64,000 nucleotides of DNA from Leptospira sp. WS4.C2 (GTDB lineage: Bacteria; Spirochaetota; Leptospiria; Leptospirales; Leptospiraceae): positions 2,500,001 to 2,564,000 of the forward strand of contig NZ_CP162139.1 in the NCBI RefSeq assembly GCF_040833985.1. Reading direction: 5' to 3'. Every line of letters starts with the position of its first letter. Positions within the stretch are counted from its first letter, which is position 1. Below are positions 29,864 to 39,415 of the stretch, piece by piece. The notes under the pieces were generated by a model that did no database searches, had not been told where the DNA came from, and worked only from the letters and a program-made list of their open reading frames with translations. The position numbers and the translations under genes were made by a program.

Positions 29864-31029
29864 AACTCTAAATCACTTCCCGAATCAGGTCGGTTAGAGA
29901 CCGAACCCGGTTTAGATGAAATAGAATCAGACGATACATCTGTACCATCTAGATCGTTGTGGTCAGTAAACTGATCTAGTGATTCTTTTTTCCATGCAAT
30001 CGCCTTGTCGGTAATCTGGTTTTTAGGGTATTTATCTACAATCGTTTGAAATATACCGGCAGCTTTTTCAAACTTACCTTGTCTGAAATAAATGGTTCCT
30101 TTTTTGTACAATGCAGCTTGGTCGAGCGAATAGTCACTGTTATTCAAAACTTTATTGATATAAGTGAGGGATTCAACTTGTTTCCCCATGGCATCGTAAG
30201 ACAAAGCAATGTAATACAAAGCTTCCTCTTCTTTTTTAGGAGCCGGATTGACTGAAATTACTTTTTGGAAAAGTTCTATAGCTTTCGCATAATTTTTTTT
30301 AGTATAATTTTCTTTCGCATCTTTTAAAACAGAATCTTTATACTCTCCAACTACCTTTTCATCCGCACCAGCCAACTGGTCAGCGGTTTCAATGTATTCG
30401 TCAAATACATCAAAGGACGCCCAGTCTTTTCCGAGTTTACGTAGTGACCTTCCCCAACCAATTCTGGATTCTGTATTGTTCGGATCTTCCTGTAAGGCCA
30501 AAGTATAATTTTTACGAGCGGTTTCAAAATTTCCAGTTTTATAGAAATGATCGCCAAGGGAAAGAAACGATTTAGATCTTAGTTTATTATCAGAACTTGA
30601 TTGCAAAACTGATTCTAAATGAGCCTTTCCTTCTGACTCATTTCCAATCTTTAAAAGTATGTTCCCTAGAGAGTAACTTAATCGCTCTTTCTCTTCTGGT
30701 TTTGCATTTGGATTCTTTTTTAGATCTTTGTAAATATCAAGTGCTGGATAAAAATCAGAATTTTTCTCCAGAGCTCTTGCTTGATTGTATTTGATTTGGA
30801 ATTCATATTTTTCAGTACCACGTTTCCCTGCTAACTCAGAAAAGATGGCTATTGCTTTTTCTTTACTTTGTGGGTTAGATTGTTTTAGGTATTCTTCTCC
30901 TTCTGCAATTTTTTCTAAAATTACTTGAGATTGATCTTCTTTTGCAGAAATATTGGTTTGATAGTAAGCAGTGGAAAGGCCTGCAACAATAAATAAAAAC
31001 CCTGCTAAAGTTACAATAATTCGATTCAT
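29860..31029 (-). CDS. Membrane-anchored TPR protein
   Basis: 389 aa. An uncleaved-looking N-terminal helix (IIVTLAGFLFIVAGLSTAYY, residues 4-23) precedes seven or more TPR units (FYPALDIYKDLKKNP, FETARKNYTLALQEDPNN, YAKAIELFQKVISVNP, FEKAAGIFQTIVDKYPK). The C-terminal 35 residues are Ser/Asp-rich and disordered. It is probably anchored with TPRs in the periplasm. It follows the FN3-like gene with a 4-nt overlap, suggesting that the two products work together. Confidence 0.8.
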   Translation of the reverse strand: MNRIIVTLAGFLFIVAGLSTAYYQTNISAKEDQSQVILEKIAEGEEYLKQSNPQSKEKAIAIFSELAGKRGTEKYEFQIKYNQARALEKNSDFYPALDIYKDLKKNPNAKPEEKERLSYSLGNILLKIGNESEGKAHLESVLQSSSDNKLRSKSFLSLGDHFYKTGNFETARKNYTLALQEDPNNTESRIGWGRSLRKLGKDWASFDVFDEYIETADQLAGADEKVVGEYKDSVLKDAKENYTKKNYAKAIELFQKVISVNPAPKKEEEALYYIALSYDAMGKQVESLTYINKVLNNSDYSLDQAALYKKGTIYFRQGKFEKAAGIFQTIVDKYPKNQITDKAIAWKKESLDQFTDHNDLDGTDVSSDSISSKPGSVSNRPDSGSDLEF

Positions 31030-32711
31030 AAATTCCCTCTACCCGCCTGACTCAAGGTCTGATTCGTCCAAAATTCAACTCGAGATGGTGAATAGGATTT
31101 AGTTTCCCTTTTCAAAAAACATTTGAGTGCTTTTTTTGTATCACCAGTTTTCAAAGCACTCACCCCAAGAAAAAACATAGCCTTTCCTCTTAAGTATGCA
31201 TTTGATTCATTCTTTAAATATTCTTCCAACCGATACACAGCTGTTTCATATTTTTTTCTAATCACCGTTTCTTTGATGATTTGATTTAGATCCGTTTGAC
31301 CCAAATCATAATTCACAGTAGCCGATGTTTCTTCCTTAAAATCATTCACCGGTTCCGAATTTTCTTTCGGAGGAATGCTATCTGCAGGAGTTACGGCATG
31401 TTCATTTTTATAAAGTTCAGATTTTTCTGGTTCTTTTTTCGGATGCGACTCAGCAACTACGTTCGGTTCTTCTGGGGGAGCTATGTCCTTTGAAAAATCA
31501 TATTTAAAGTAAGATACATTTTCTTTTAAGTGATAATCTTCTGGAATTCCATTAGATTTTGCTGTTACACCAAAATAGAGTTCGTCGATTTCTTTTAATT
31601 CTTTGATAAAAAAATTAGTTTTGGGATGAACCACTGTTGCTACTTTCACAACAGAACCTTGGCCAAAAGAAGCAGCTCCTTGGTTTAGTGGTTTCACCGA
31701 TGCATACAAACTATATACAGTGGTTTCGTCTGCAGCTTCTGGACTGATCCAACTAATCACAGCACCTTTCCCCACTCTTTCATAACCAAGTCCCCTAACA
31801 TGCATTGTACCGCCGAAATCAGAGTGTGTATCATTTGATGCAACTTCCTGTTTTGGTTTTTTGGGAGATTCTTCCACAATCACTTCTGCGTTGGTTTTGT
31901 CCGTTTGTTTAATATAGAACACTCGCAAGGTGGACTTTTTATCCTCCAGGGGTAATGTTTCTTCGCCCCCCACTTGTTTTACGGAAACCCCGTAATAAAG
32001 AGTTTGGGATTTATCCAAATCTTGGTCCAAAAAAGAATTCACTGGATGAGTGAGTTCCGCCAATTTTTCAGCTTTTTGCATCAACGGTAAACTTGTAAGC
32101 GGCGAATTGGATCTATAAACAGTGTATAAGGTTCTTCCCGCGATAGCACCGTTTGGTGGTGTCCAATTCAAACGTATAAATCTTTTCTCGATACTGGCAG
32201 TAATTCCTGATACGCCTCCCACCATCGATTGGATTCCTGCATCAGCAGGAAAAGCTGGGAAATCAGGATTTTGCCCAACAACAGGAGTTCCATTTTCTTC
32301 TGCTATATGGACGGGAATCACCGTATAATTCTGATTCGAAAAGAGTTTTACTTCACGACGACGAACGTCCGCTACCATGACAATTGCGTAATAATATGTG
32401 CCAGGTTTTAGATTATAATCAAAAAAAACTCGAGTTGCATTCGCACCTGATGCTTTGTATCTTCCAAGAGAATCGGCAATGTATAATTTTTCTGGACTAT
32501 CAATCATTACTGTGGACCGAGCCACAATGATTTCTCCTTCCTGTTTCGGTGGATCCCAATCCAAACGAATCGATTTTTTATCAGGTAGGAGGCTTGCATG
32601 AATTGCCTTCGCTATAGTTGGATAACGACTTTCTTCAAATCCAGAGTCTGCCGAAACCGGAATGAGTGAGAGTAGCAGTACAGCTGTCCAGAGTTGAATC
32701 GAGAACTTCAT
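31026..32711 (-). CDS. Secreted protein with fibronectin-III-like repeats
   Basis: 561 aa with a signal peptide (LWTAVLLLSLIPVSADS). Three beta-sandwich units of about 100 residues follow, marked by repeated IRLDWDPP / IRLNWTPPNG / AVISWISPE strands and YYYAIV / LYYGVSV / LYFGVTA, the FN3 pattern. Residues about 400-460 are a Glu/Lys/Pro-rich linker, and the last 90 residues form a helical TPR-like tail. It is probably an envelope protein acting with the downstream TPR protein. Confidence 0.78.
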   Translation of the reverse strand: MKFSIQLWTAVLLLSLIPVSADSGFEESRYPTIAKAIHASLLPDKKSIRLDWDPPKQEGEIIVARSTVMIDSPEKLYIADSLGRYKASGANATRVFFDYNLKPGTYYYAIVMVADVRRREVKLFSNQNYTVIPVHIAEENGTPVVGQNPDFPAFPADAGIQSMVGGVSGITASIEKRFIRLNWTPPNGAIAGRTLYTVYRSNSPLTSLPLMQKAEKLAELTHPVNSFLDQDLDKSQTLYYGVSVKQVGGEETLPLEDKKSTLRVFYIKQTDKTNAEVIVEESPKKPKQEVASNDTHSDFGGTMHVRGLGYERVGKGAVISWISPEAADETTVYSLYASVKPLNQGAASFGQGSVVKVATVVHPKTNFFIKELKEIDELYFGVTAKSNGIPEDYHLKENVSYFKYDFSKDIAPPEEPNVVAESHPKKEPEKSELYKNEHAVTPADSIPPKENSEPVNDFKEETSATVNYDLGQTDLNQIIKETVIRKKYETAVYRLEEYLKNESNAYLRGKAMFFLGVSALKTGDTKKALKCFLKRETKSYSPSRVEFWTNQTLSQAGRGNL

Positions 32712-32791
32712 ACTTAGATTTTCGGTGGGAAAGGTCTCCTAATTGAATTTTTCGTTTGTACTTTCCTAGCTTTTCTCTGAGAATTGTCATT

Positions 32792-33451
32792 ATGTCCGAA
32801 ACGGAATACTACCGTTCCCAAAGGTACCAGGAATATTTACTCTCGAGCCATAGAAGAGAGGTCTGTCCCCCGGAAGATGTGTATGCATTTTTTAATTGGA
32901 AGGGCCTAAACAACCTAGTGGATTTTGGGAGTGGGCTTGGGTTCTACTTCCAGGAATTTCGAAAGTGGTTTCCCCATGTTTGGATCTGGGCTGCCGAATG
33001 CCAACAAGAGATCATCGATATGATCTTACGCCGTAAACTCCTGGAAGGAATCGAACAACTCACCCCTTTCCATATGGACCAATCCGACCACCCCCTCCTC
33101 CCGGAATGGGTTCCCGTTCCCGAAATTATTTTTGCATCCCTAACTCTATCCACATTCCCAAACCCTGGTTTGGCGATGGATGGCCTCATCCGCTCCATGA
33201 AATCGGGAGGCCGGTTATTTATTATCGATTGGTCTAAAACCGAATCTGGTTTTGGTCCCAAAATCAATGAAAAGATATCCATGGACAAAATGAAATTCTT
33301 GGCAGAAGAATACAAATTGGAAGTCACCAAATCTGGCCGGATCTCCGAACATTTTTATGGAATGGAAGTAAAGGCAAGTTCCAACTTCATTTATGGATAC
33401 TACGACCTCAAAGAAGAAGAGGACGAAGATACGGCAGTCTTCAAACAATAA
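32792..33451 (+). CDS. Class I SAM-dependent methyltransferase
   Basis: 219 aa from the ATG at 32792 (a TTG at 32756 would add 12 residues). The SAM-binding glycine loop is LVDFGSGLGFY (about residues 44-54), followed by the acidic strand-2 end and the motif-IV-like region EIIFASLTLSTFPNPG and GGRLFIIDWSK. It is a soluble Rossmann methyltransferase; the acceptor is unknown. The C-terminus is acidic. Confidence 0.82.
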   Translation: MSETEYYRSQRYQEYLLSSHRREVCPPEDVYAFFNWKGLNNLVDFGSGLGFYFQEFRKWFPHVWIWAAECQQEIIDMILRRKLLEGIEQLTPFHMDQSDHPLLPEWVPVPEIIFASLTLSTFPNPGLAMDGLIRSMKSGGRLFIIDWSKTESGFGPKINEKISMDKMKFLAEEYKLEVTKSGRISEHFYGMEVKASSNFIYGYYDLKEEEDEDTAVFKQ

Positions 33452-33497
33452 TCTAAAAAAATAGGGCCAATTCCTTTGTTCTTCCCGCTCACTTACT

Positions 33498-34781
33498 ATG
33501 TGGAGTGACGAACAAAAGGAAATTATTCTTTCAAATCATCCCATCAAACAAGTGATTGCTGGTGCTGGGTCTGGAAAAACTGCCACGATGGTAGGACTTT
33601 TGGAAGAAAGGGAAAAAGAAAAAACCATCCCTCCCGAAAATACCCTCATAGTCACTTTTACCAAAAAAGCCACAAAGGAATTTAAAGAACGGTGTCATAA
33701 AAAAAATCTCTCATCAAAGTATCATATTTCCACCTTTCACGCGTTTTGCTATTTTGCATTAAAACACTATGATAGTTCCAAAAATTGGTCTCGTTACAAA
33801 CTCCTTAGTGATTCAAAAAAATGGGAAATCACAAAGGAATTTCTTTCTCCTCTCCAATTTGCGATTGGTGGGATTCCCTTTCCCATCCTTTTCAAAAATC
33901 AGGGAAAAGTTTTCCGGGAACTATCCTTGGATGGATATGAAACCTTCCAGTCTACTTTCCAACTCTGGAAAGAAAAAAATCATTACTTCGAATTTGATGA
34001 TTTAATCTTTTCTTTCCTTCGATTTTTGGACACAAAATCTGCGGATGCTGTGAAAGAAAGATGGAAGGCACTGATCATTGATGAGTTCCAAGATACAGAT
34101 GAAGTGCAACTGCAGATCATACAAAAAATGAATTTTGGGTCCATCACTGTTGTGGGTGATGATTGGCAGGCAATTTACGGATTTCGCGGAGCCACTCCCA
34201 AACCATTTTTAGAATTTCCAAATCATTTCCCAGGTGTAGTTCAATATTTTCTTTCCACTAACTATCGTTCTAAGGAATCCATCATTCGTTCTTCTCTCCT
34301 TCCCTTAAAACACAACAAAGACAAAATCGAGAAACAAGTCCAAACTTTCCGCAAAGAAAAAGGAACCTTTCGAGTGGAGCGCATCAAAGATACAGAATCA
34401 AGGCCCATGGAGATTTGGAGGGAATGGTGTGGAAAAGATCCAAAATCAATCATCCTCACTCGAAGCAATTTTAGGAAACAAGAATGGATCGAAAGGGGAG
34501 TTCCACAAAACCAGGTGATGACGATCCATAGCGCCAAAGGTTTGGAATTCGAAACCGTCCTCCTTGACTTGGTCCTTGGTTGGAGCGAAGGCGAAACGGA
34601 AATCAACGAAGCAGAAGAACGAAGAATACTCTACGTGGGTCTTTCCAGAGCAAAAGACAATTTGGTTCTCTTAATCGCAGATTCCTCAAAGCCCAAACGA
34701 CTCGCTGATCGAATGAGTGGGGATTTTTCATTCAGGAACCGATTGAGAAATCGTACTTTACGGTGGGTTCGGCTCTGGTGA
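33498..34781 (+). CDS. Compact UvrD/Rep-family (SF1A) DNA helicase
   Basis: 427 aa, far shorter than UvrD or Rep (about 670-720). All SF1 motifs are present in order: AGAGSGKTATM (I), TFTKKATKEF (Ia), LIIDEFQDTDEVQ (II), VVGDDWQAIYGFRG (III), LSTNYRS (IV), MTIHSAKGLEFETV (V) and YVGLSRAKDNLVLL (VI). The missing length falls mainly in the 2B subdomain between motifs IV and V. It should be an active ATPase that moves 3'-5' on single-stranded DNA; its pathway is unknown. Confidence 0.88.
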   Translation: MWSDEQKEIILSNHPIKQVIAGAGSGKTATMVGLLEEREKEKTIPPENTLIVTFTKKATKEFKERCHKKNLSSKYHISTFHAFCYFALKHYDSSKNWSRYKLLSDSKKWEITKEFLSPLQFAIGGIPFPILFKNQGKVFRELSLDGYETFQSTFQLWKEKNHYFEFDDLIFSFLRFLDTKSADAVKERWKALIIDEFQDTDEVQLQIIQKMNFGSITVVGDDWQAIYGFRGATPKPFLEFPNHFPGVVQYFLSTNYRSKESIIRSSLLPLKHNKDKIEKQVQTFRKEKGTFRVERIKDTESRPMEIWREWCGKDPKSIILTRSNFRKQEWIERGVPQNQVMTIHSAKGLEFETVLLDLVLGWSEGETEINEAEERRILYVGLSRAKDNLVLLIADSSKPKRLADRMSGDFSFRNRLRNRTLRWVRLW

Positions 34782-34795
34782 AGTGGTTTTACCTT

Positions 34796-34869
<74 letters not shown>

Positions 34870-34963
34870 AGTATCCTCAACTCTCGCATCTTTTCATTTT
34901 TTACACCCACTCTCTTTCAGTTTCGACTTGCATCCTGATGCTGAATCGTTAAAGTTCGAACCG

Positions 34964-35644
34964 ATGAAACCTAAGTTCCTAGCAGAAGAATTCCTATTGG
35001 CTTTGTATTTTTCGGTGTTTAGTATTGTTTCTGGACTTGTTCTGTATTTGGGACAGGCGCAAGCGGGAATCAAACTTGCCTCACTCACCCTTCTATTCCA
35101 TATCAGTTTTGCTGGCTTATGTTTGGTATTACGCTGGCACACCCCTTTTCGCATTTGGAAATTTCTCGTTCCTTTATCGATTCTTATGGTATTTCCCGAT
35201 TGGTTTCTTTCTGCCGTCTTACAGATATTAGTATTTCCTGAAGATGGTTTTTTAAAGATTGGAACTGTTTCTGGTTATATGGCGGGACTTTGGGCCATTC
35301 CCCTTTTTATCTGCGTTTATACAGGAATCAAACTAGAAGAAATGTCGGTATCCATTGTAGGAACCTGCCTTTGGGTTGGAATCTGTGCTTTAGTGATCTT
35401 TGGGGCTTCGGAAGCCACTATGTGGGTTTTAGGTTCTTGGTATGCCCAGGATGTAAAGATGTGGGGAAAAGTCGCTTACTATGTGTTAGTTCCTGAAATG
35501 ATTTTAGGAATCACCACCTACCTAGCCTACCAAGGTTTTTCGTATTCTGCTTATATTATCCAAGCGGCAATTGGATTTTTAGTGATGATTCTCTATATTG
35601 GGAATCTTTCTTTCTTTTATCTCCTCATTGAAAAAATTCTATAA
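34964..35644 (+). CDS. Multi-pass membrane protein of unknown function
   Basis: 226 aa from the ATG at 34964 (a TTG at 34928 is also in frame; neither has a clear ribosome site). About seven membrane helices cover nearly the whole length, for example LALYFSVFSIVSGLVLYL and YIIQAAIGFLVMILYIG. I do not recognise the family. It overlaps the next gene and heads the SGNH/MBOAT cassette, so a part in envelope lipid or polysaccharide modification is possible. Confidence 0.7.
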   Translation: MKPKFLAEEFLLALYFSVFSIVSGLVLYLGQAQAGIKLASLTLLFHISFAGLCLVLRWHTPFRIWKFLVPLSILMVFPDWFLSAVLQILVFPEDGFLKIGTVSGYMAGLWAIPLFICVYTGIKLEEMSVSIVGTCLWVGICALVIFGASEATMWVLGSWYAQDVKMWGKVAYYVLVPEMILGITTYLAYQGFSYSAYIIQAAIGFLVMILYIGNLSFFYLLIEKIL

Positions 35645-36578
35645 AATTTTTCTAATCATTGTTCTATCGACTCTCCTAGTTTTTTTTCTGGGAGAGGTGC
35701 TCTTGAGGATTCAATCAGAAGGAGATTCTGAAGAAATTCGGTATAAAAAAATTCATTGTTTGTATGGATTTTCTGAAATTCGCCTTTGTCCCAATGTAAA
35801 GGATCAGTTTACCCGTAAAGATGGAAAAACTTGGGACATCCAAACCAATGTTTTGGGAGAAAGGATCCTCTCTGACAAACCGGAGACCGCCAATTTATGG
35901 TTAATTGGTGATTCCATGGCCATGGGTTATGGTTTGCCATCAAAAGAAACTCCAGCCTACTATCTAAAATCCAAATACAATTTAGAGACCCGAGTCATTG
36001 CTGTGGATGCCATTGGAACGAATGGAATATTGAAACTTCTAAAAGAAACTTTGGCCTCCACAAAAAAAGAAGACCTTCCAAAACAAATCTATTGGATTTG
36101 GAATCCATCTGACTTTATTGATGATACAGTAGAAAAAACAGGACTAAAACGTTATCTTTATCCGATCCATTTTTTACTCACAAGAATTTCCTATCTCTAC
36201 CGGAATCTACTTCCCTCACCTCCCACCAACGTGTACACTTCATACGGTGAGCCTTTTCTTTATCCCAAGAACCATATCACTTATATCAATTTAAAAAAGT
36301 TTTTCACTGATCCTTCCCTTCCGCAGGATAAAATTTCTGTCCTCTTCAGTTGGGGAATGTCGAAAGAGGGAATCCCTGATACCAAAGATCCCAATTATAC
36401 ATTGGCAAAAACATTCTTGCAAGAACAGGGTGTGAAAACAATCGACCTAAGGCATAGGACAGAAGGATTGTTTCAAGAACAAAAACAAGTTTATATCCCG
36501 AATGATGGCCACCCGGGCCCAGCACTTGCAGAACTTTTTGCTGATGCCATTGCGAAGGCCTTCCTAAATTTGCCTTAG
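35628..36578 (+). CDS. Membrane-anchored SGNH-like protein
   Basis: About 316 aa. An N-terminal helix (FLIIVLSTLLVFFLGEVLL) anchors an extracytoplasmic SGNH-hydrolase fold: block I LIGDSMAMGYG, block III-like IGTNG, and block V NDGHPGPALAE with Asp and His. The start is uncertain: TTG at 35628 gives the compact KKFYK-helix signal, TTG at 35598 adds ten residues; both overlap the previous gene. By analogy to AlgJ/AlgX and PatB it may move or remove O-acyl groups on a surface glycan, working with the MBOAT protein downstream. Confidence 0.75.
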   Translation: MKKFYKIFLIIVLSTLLVFFLGEVLLRIQSEGDSEEIRYKKIHCLYGFSEIRLCPNVKDQFTRKDGKTWDIQTNVLGERILSDKPETANLWLIGDSMAMGYGLPSKETPAYYLKSKYNLETRVIAVDAIGTNGILKLLKETLASTKKEDLPKQIYWIWNPSDFIDDTVEKTGLKRYLYPIHFLLTRISYLYRNLLPSPPTNVYTSYGEPFLYPKNHITYINLKKFFTDPSLPQDKISVLFSWGMSKEGIPDTKDPNYTLAKTFLQEQGVKTIDLRHRTEGLFQEQKQVYIPNDGHPGPALAELFADAIAKAFLNLP

Positions 36579-36620
36579 AAATGCTTGATTCCCAGCCCGA
36601 ATTCTAAAGTTTAGAGGGAT

Positions 36621-37859
36621 ATGATTCAAAACTGGAAACGATGGGGAGCCATTGTCCTATTTTTCCCGTTCGTCTTGCTGTCTTTGGAATTGATTTTGCG
36701 CCTTTCCAATCCGCCTGCCTTACGTTACTACCGCGATGTCAAACTCCTTCATGCTTACCATCCTGAATACGGGGTGGCCTTAGAGCCCAATGAAAGTCGC
36801 TTTGTCCGCCACTATGCTGACTTATGGCAGGGCCAGTTCACAACCAATTCGCTTGGCCTTCGAGGACTCGAAGAACCAATTCCTGGAAAACCCAAACTCC
36901 TTTGCCTAGGTGATAGTTTGGTGATGGGATTTGGTGTTTCGGATGCAGATACTTTTTGTTCTCTGCTCGGCGGATTTGAAGAGAAAGGTATGGTTTACCA
37001 AAGTCTCAATTTGGGTGTGGATGCTTACGGATCTCTCGGGTCTTACAAAAGGCTAAAAGACATGTCTACAAAAATTGACAACATCCAAACCGTTTTATTT
37101 TTTATCTCACCCAATGACTTCACGATGCCAGAAGAACTTCGTGCCCAAGGCGTTCTACCCGATGACGAAAACGATGCACTCCACGAAAATGATCCCGTAT
37201 GGAAAAAAAACTTCCGACTTCAATTTGAACTGACTAGGGTTTCTTATTTATTACAAGCTCTGAAACTTGCTTATGAACAAACAAAAGTTAAGGTAGCACA
37301 AACCAAGTATTTAGTTTCTGCAGATACAGAACAACTTTCGACCTCTCCTTTGGTTTACTTACGAGAAACTTTTTTTCTTCCCGTCAAACAACAAAAATGC
37401 GACGACGCAGCTGAATTTATTTGTCCCACCCCTTTACAAAACTTAAATGTAGTTTGTTCGGATACTCCCATTGATCCAAATTCCCTAGAACCACTTCCGG
37501 AAACCACGACTAGGGCTTATGATTTAATGGTTCACCTATCGAAAGAGAAAGGTTATCAGTTTGTTCCCGTTATCCTTCCCATGCAGATAGAAGAAGTGTA
37601 TTGTAGGCAACTGGGAAAATTCAACTCTCTAGGAACCTATGCTATGCGTGCCAAACGTTATCTGGAATCCAAAGGTGTGAAAACACTCGATATCCTTCCT
37701 TATACGGACAAAATGTGCGGTCGCGAATTTACCTACCATGGACAAACAAAAAAAGCGGGGATCCAAGACTATTACATCCCTGGTGATGGCCACCTAACTA
37801 AGTTAGGGAATTTATGGGCTGCTGAATCCATCAGTCATGCCTTAAAGGAAAGAAAATAA
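36621..37859 (+). CDS. SGNH/GDSL hydrolase-like membrane protein
   Basis: 412 aa. An N-terminal anchor helix (GAIVLFFPFVLLSLELILRL) precedes an SGNH domain with block I CLGDSLVMGFG (about residues 95-105), LGVDAYGS, SPNDFT (block III) and PGDGHLTKLGN (block V, Asp/His). Four cysteines lie in the insert near residues 260-290. It is a paralogue-like relative of the preceding gene and ends one base before the MBOAT gene, as AlgX/AlgJ-type acylation partners do. GAGGG precedes the ATG. Confidence 0.83.
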   Translation: MIQNWKRWGAIVLFFPFVLLSLELILRLSNPPALRYYRDVKLLHAYHPEYGVALEPNESRFVRHYADLWQGQFTTNSLGLRGLEEPIPGKPKLLCLGDSLVMGFGVSDADTFCSLLGGFEEKGMVYQSLNLGVDAYGSLGSYKRLKDMSTKIDNIQTVLFFISPNDFTMPEELRAQGVLPDDENDALHENDPVWKKNFRLQFELTRVSYLLQALKLAYEQTKVKVAQTKYLVSADTEQLSTSPLVYLRETFFLPVKQQKCDDAAEFICPTPLQNLNVVCSDTPIDPNSLEPLPETTTRAYDLMVHLSKEKGYQFVPVILPMQIEEVYCRQLGKFNSLGTYAMRAKRYLESKGVKTLDILPYTDKMCGREFTYHGQTKKAGIQDYYIPGDGHLTKLGNLWAAESISHALKERK

Positions 37860-37860
37860 G

Positions 37861-39291
37861 ATGCTTTTTAATTCCGTTCACTATTTAATTTTTGCACCCG
37901 TAGTCATCCTGGTTTATTTCCTTATCCCCAAACGATTCCAAGGGCTTTGGTTATTCATTGTTAGTCTGTACTTTTATGCCATTTTTAGGATTCCTTTTCT
38001 TATCCTTTTGGTTTTTTCTTTTGTCATCACTAAACTTGCTGTCGACTATATGGAGTTCGCTTCTTCAAAAGCAAAAAAACTCTTTTGGTTGAATGTTGCC
38101 GTCTGGAGCAATTTAAGTTTACTTTTTGTTTTTAAGTATTTGGATTTTTCTATCACAGTTTGGAACCAAACTTTTTCTCTGACTCCTTGTGATCCCGAAT
38201 TTGTGCAAAAGTCTGGGATTTTACTTCCCATGGGGATTAGTTTTTTCACCTTACAAGCAGTATCTTATGCTGTGGATGTTTACAAAGGTGTGGTGGTTAG
38301 GGCCAAGTCCATTTTTCATTTCGGCCTCTTCCTCGCATTTTTTCCCCAACTTGTGGCAGGTCCCATCTTACGTGCGAGTGATGTCCTCCATCAGTTTTTA
38401 GATTCCAAAGATTTCACAAAAGAAAACCTCAAACAAGGTTTAAAACAACTCTTTTGGGGAATCTTCAAAAAGACCTTCATTGCCGATCCCGTATCTTATG
38501 TGATCGATCCCATGTATGCCAATCCCACGGAATACAATTGGATTGCGATGTGGATGGCCGCCTCACTATTTGCAGTACAAATCTATTGTGATTTTTCCGG
38601 ATACTCTGACATTGCAATTGGTACGGCAAGGATCCTTGGATTTCATATTCCGAAGAACTTTGATCGGCCCTTTTTATCAGGAACACTCAGTGAACTTTGG
38701 AGGCGTTGGCATATTTCCTTTAGTTCTTGGTTACGAGACTATGTATACATCACTCTCGGTGGAAACAGAAGGGGTGAAATTATGGCCTATGTGAATCTTT
38801 TTCTCACAACCTTTGTTTCGGGAATTTGGCATGGTGCCGATTGGACTTTTGTTTTTTGGGGAACTCTCCATTCGACAATGATGGTGGTCGAAAAGTTTGT
38901 TTTCAAATTTGAAACCATGCGGACTGCCTGGAATCGGGTTCCAAGAAGCATTCAACCCATATATCCAGTCGGTGTTTTTGTATTGTCTTGTTTTTTCTTT
39001 CGAGCCAAGGCGACTCCAGAAGTTCCGACAGGAATGGGGATCACCAAAATTATGTTAGAACGTGCTTTTACTGGAGCAAACGGGTCTTTTCCACAAATGA
39101 GTGTTAGTTTGGTGATCTTAGTTGGATTTTTGTTTTTAGTGGACATCCTTCAAGACAGAAACGAAGACCGGTTTGCCTTTATCACAGACAATCTCTACTT
39201 TCTAATTCCTACTTGTATATTACTCTATATCACTTCGTTTATTATTTATAGTGTAACCGTATCAAGCCCTTTCCTCTACTTCCAATTCTAA
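37861..39291 (+). CDS. MBOAT-family O-acyltransferase (AlgI-like)
   Basis: 476 aa with about ten membrane helices. The MBOAT core is visible: LWRRWHISFSSWLRDYVYI and the catalytic histidine in SGIWHGADWTF. The N-terminal pattern (FNSVHYLIFAPVVILVYF) is that of AlgI/DltB/PatA proteins, which carry acyl groups across the membrane for transfer to sugars on the outside. With the two upstream SGNH proteins it forms a probable exopolysaccharide or lipid O-acylation machine. Confidence 0.93.
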   Translation: MLFNSVHYLIFAPVVILVYFLIPKRFQGLWLFIVSLYFYAIFRIPFLILLVFSFVITKLAVDYMEFASSKAKKLFWLNVAVWSNLSLLFVFKYLDFSITVWNQTFSLTPCDPEFVQKSGILLPMGISFFTLQAVSYAVDVYKGVVVRAKSIFHFGLFLAFFPQLVAGPILRASDVLHQFLDSKDFTKENLKQGLKQLFWGIFKKTFIADPVSYVIDPMYANPTEYNWIAMWMAASLFAVQIYCDFSGYSDIAIGTARILGFHIPKNFDRPFLSGTLSELWRRWHISFSSWLRDYVYITLGGNRRGEIMAYVNLFLTTFVSGIWHGADWTFVFWGTLHSTMMVVEKFVFKFETMRTAWNRVPRSIQPIYPVGVFVLSCFFFRAKATPEVPTGMGITKIMLERAFTGANGSFPQMSVSLVILVGFLFLVDILQDRNEDRFAFITDNLYFLIPTCILLYITSFIIYSVTVSSPFLYFQF

Positions 39292-39296
39292 ATAAA

Positions 39297-39318
39297 AAGC
39301 CGACAATTTTGCCGGCTT
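39297..39318 (-). terminator. Intrinsic terminator read leftwards
   Basis: Arms AAGCCGACA and TGCCGGCTT pair with one mismatch and a short loop. On the minus strand the hairpin is followed by TTTTTATTT, so it should end transcripts from lemA, about 100 nt after that gene's stop. On the plus strand no T-run follows the MBOAT gene. Confidence 0.7.
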
Positions 39319-39349
39319 CCATTGAAAGATTCAGTGATTCGTTTCGGAA

Positions 39350-39369
39350 TAGATCTTAATTAAGATCTA
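39350..39369. repeat. Perfect 20-bp palindrome in the gap after lemA
   Basis: The 20 bases form a perfect palindrome built on AGATCTTAATTAAGATCT. It lies between the lemA stop and its terminator. It could be a dimeric protein site or a cruciform; nothing in the sequence names a binder. The rest of the 39292-39415 gap is A/T-rich and shows no gene. Confidence 0.6.
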
Positions 39370-39415
39370 ATTTACAAGACAATTTGAATTTCAAATATGA
39401 TTATCTTCTATCTAT

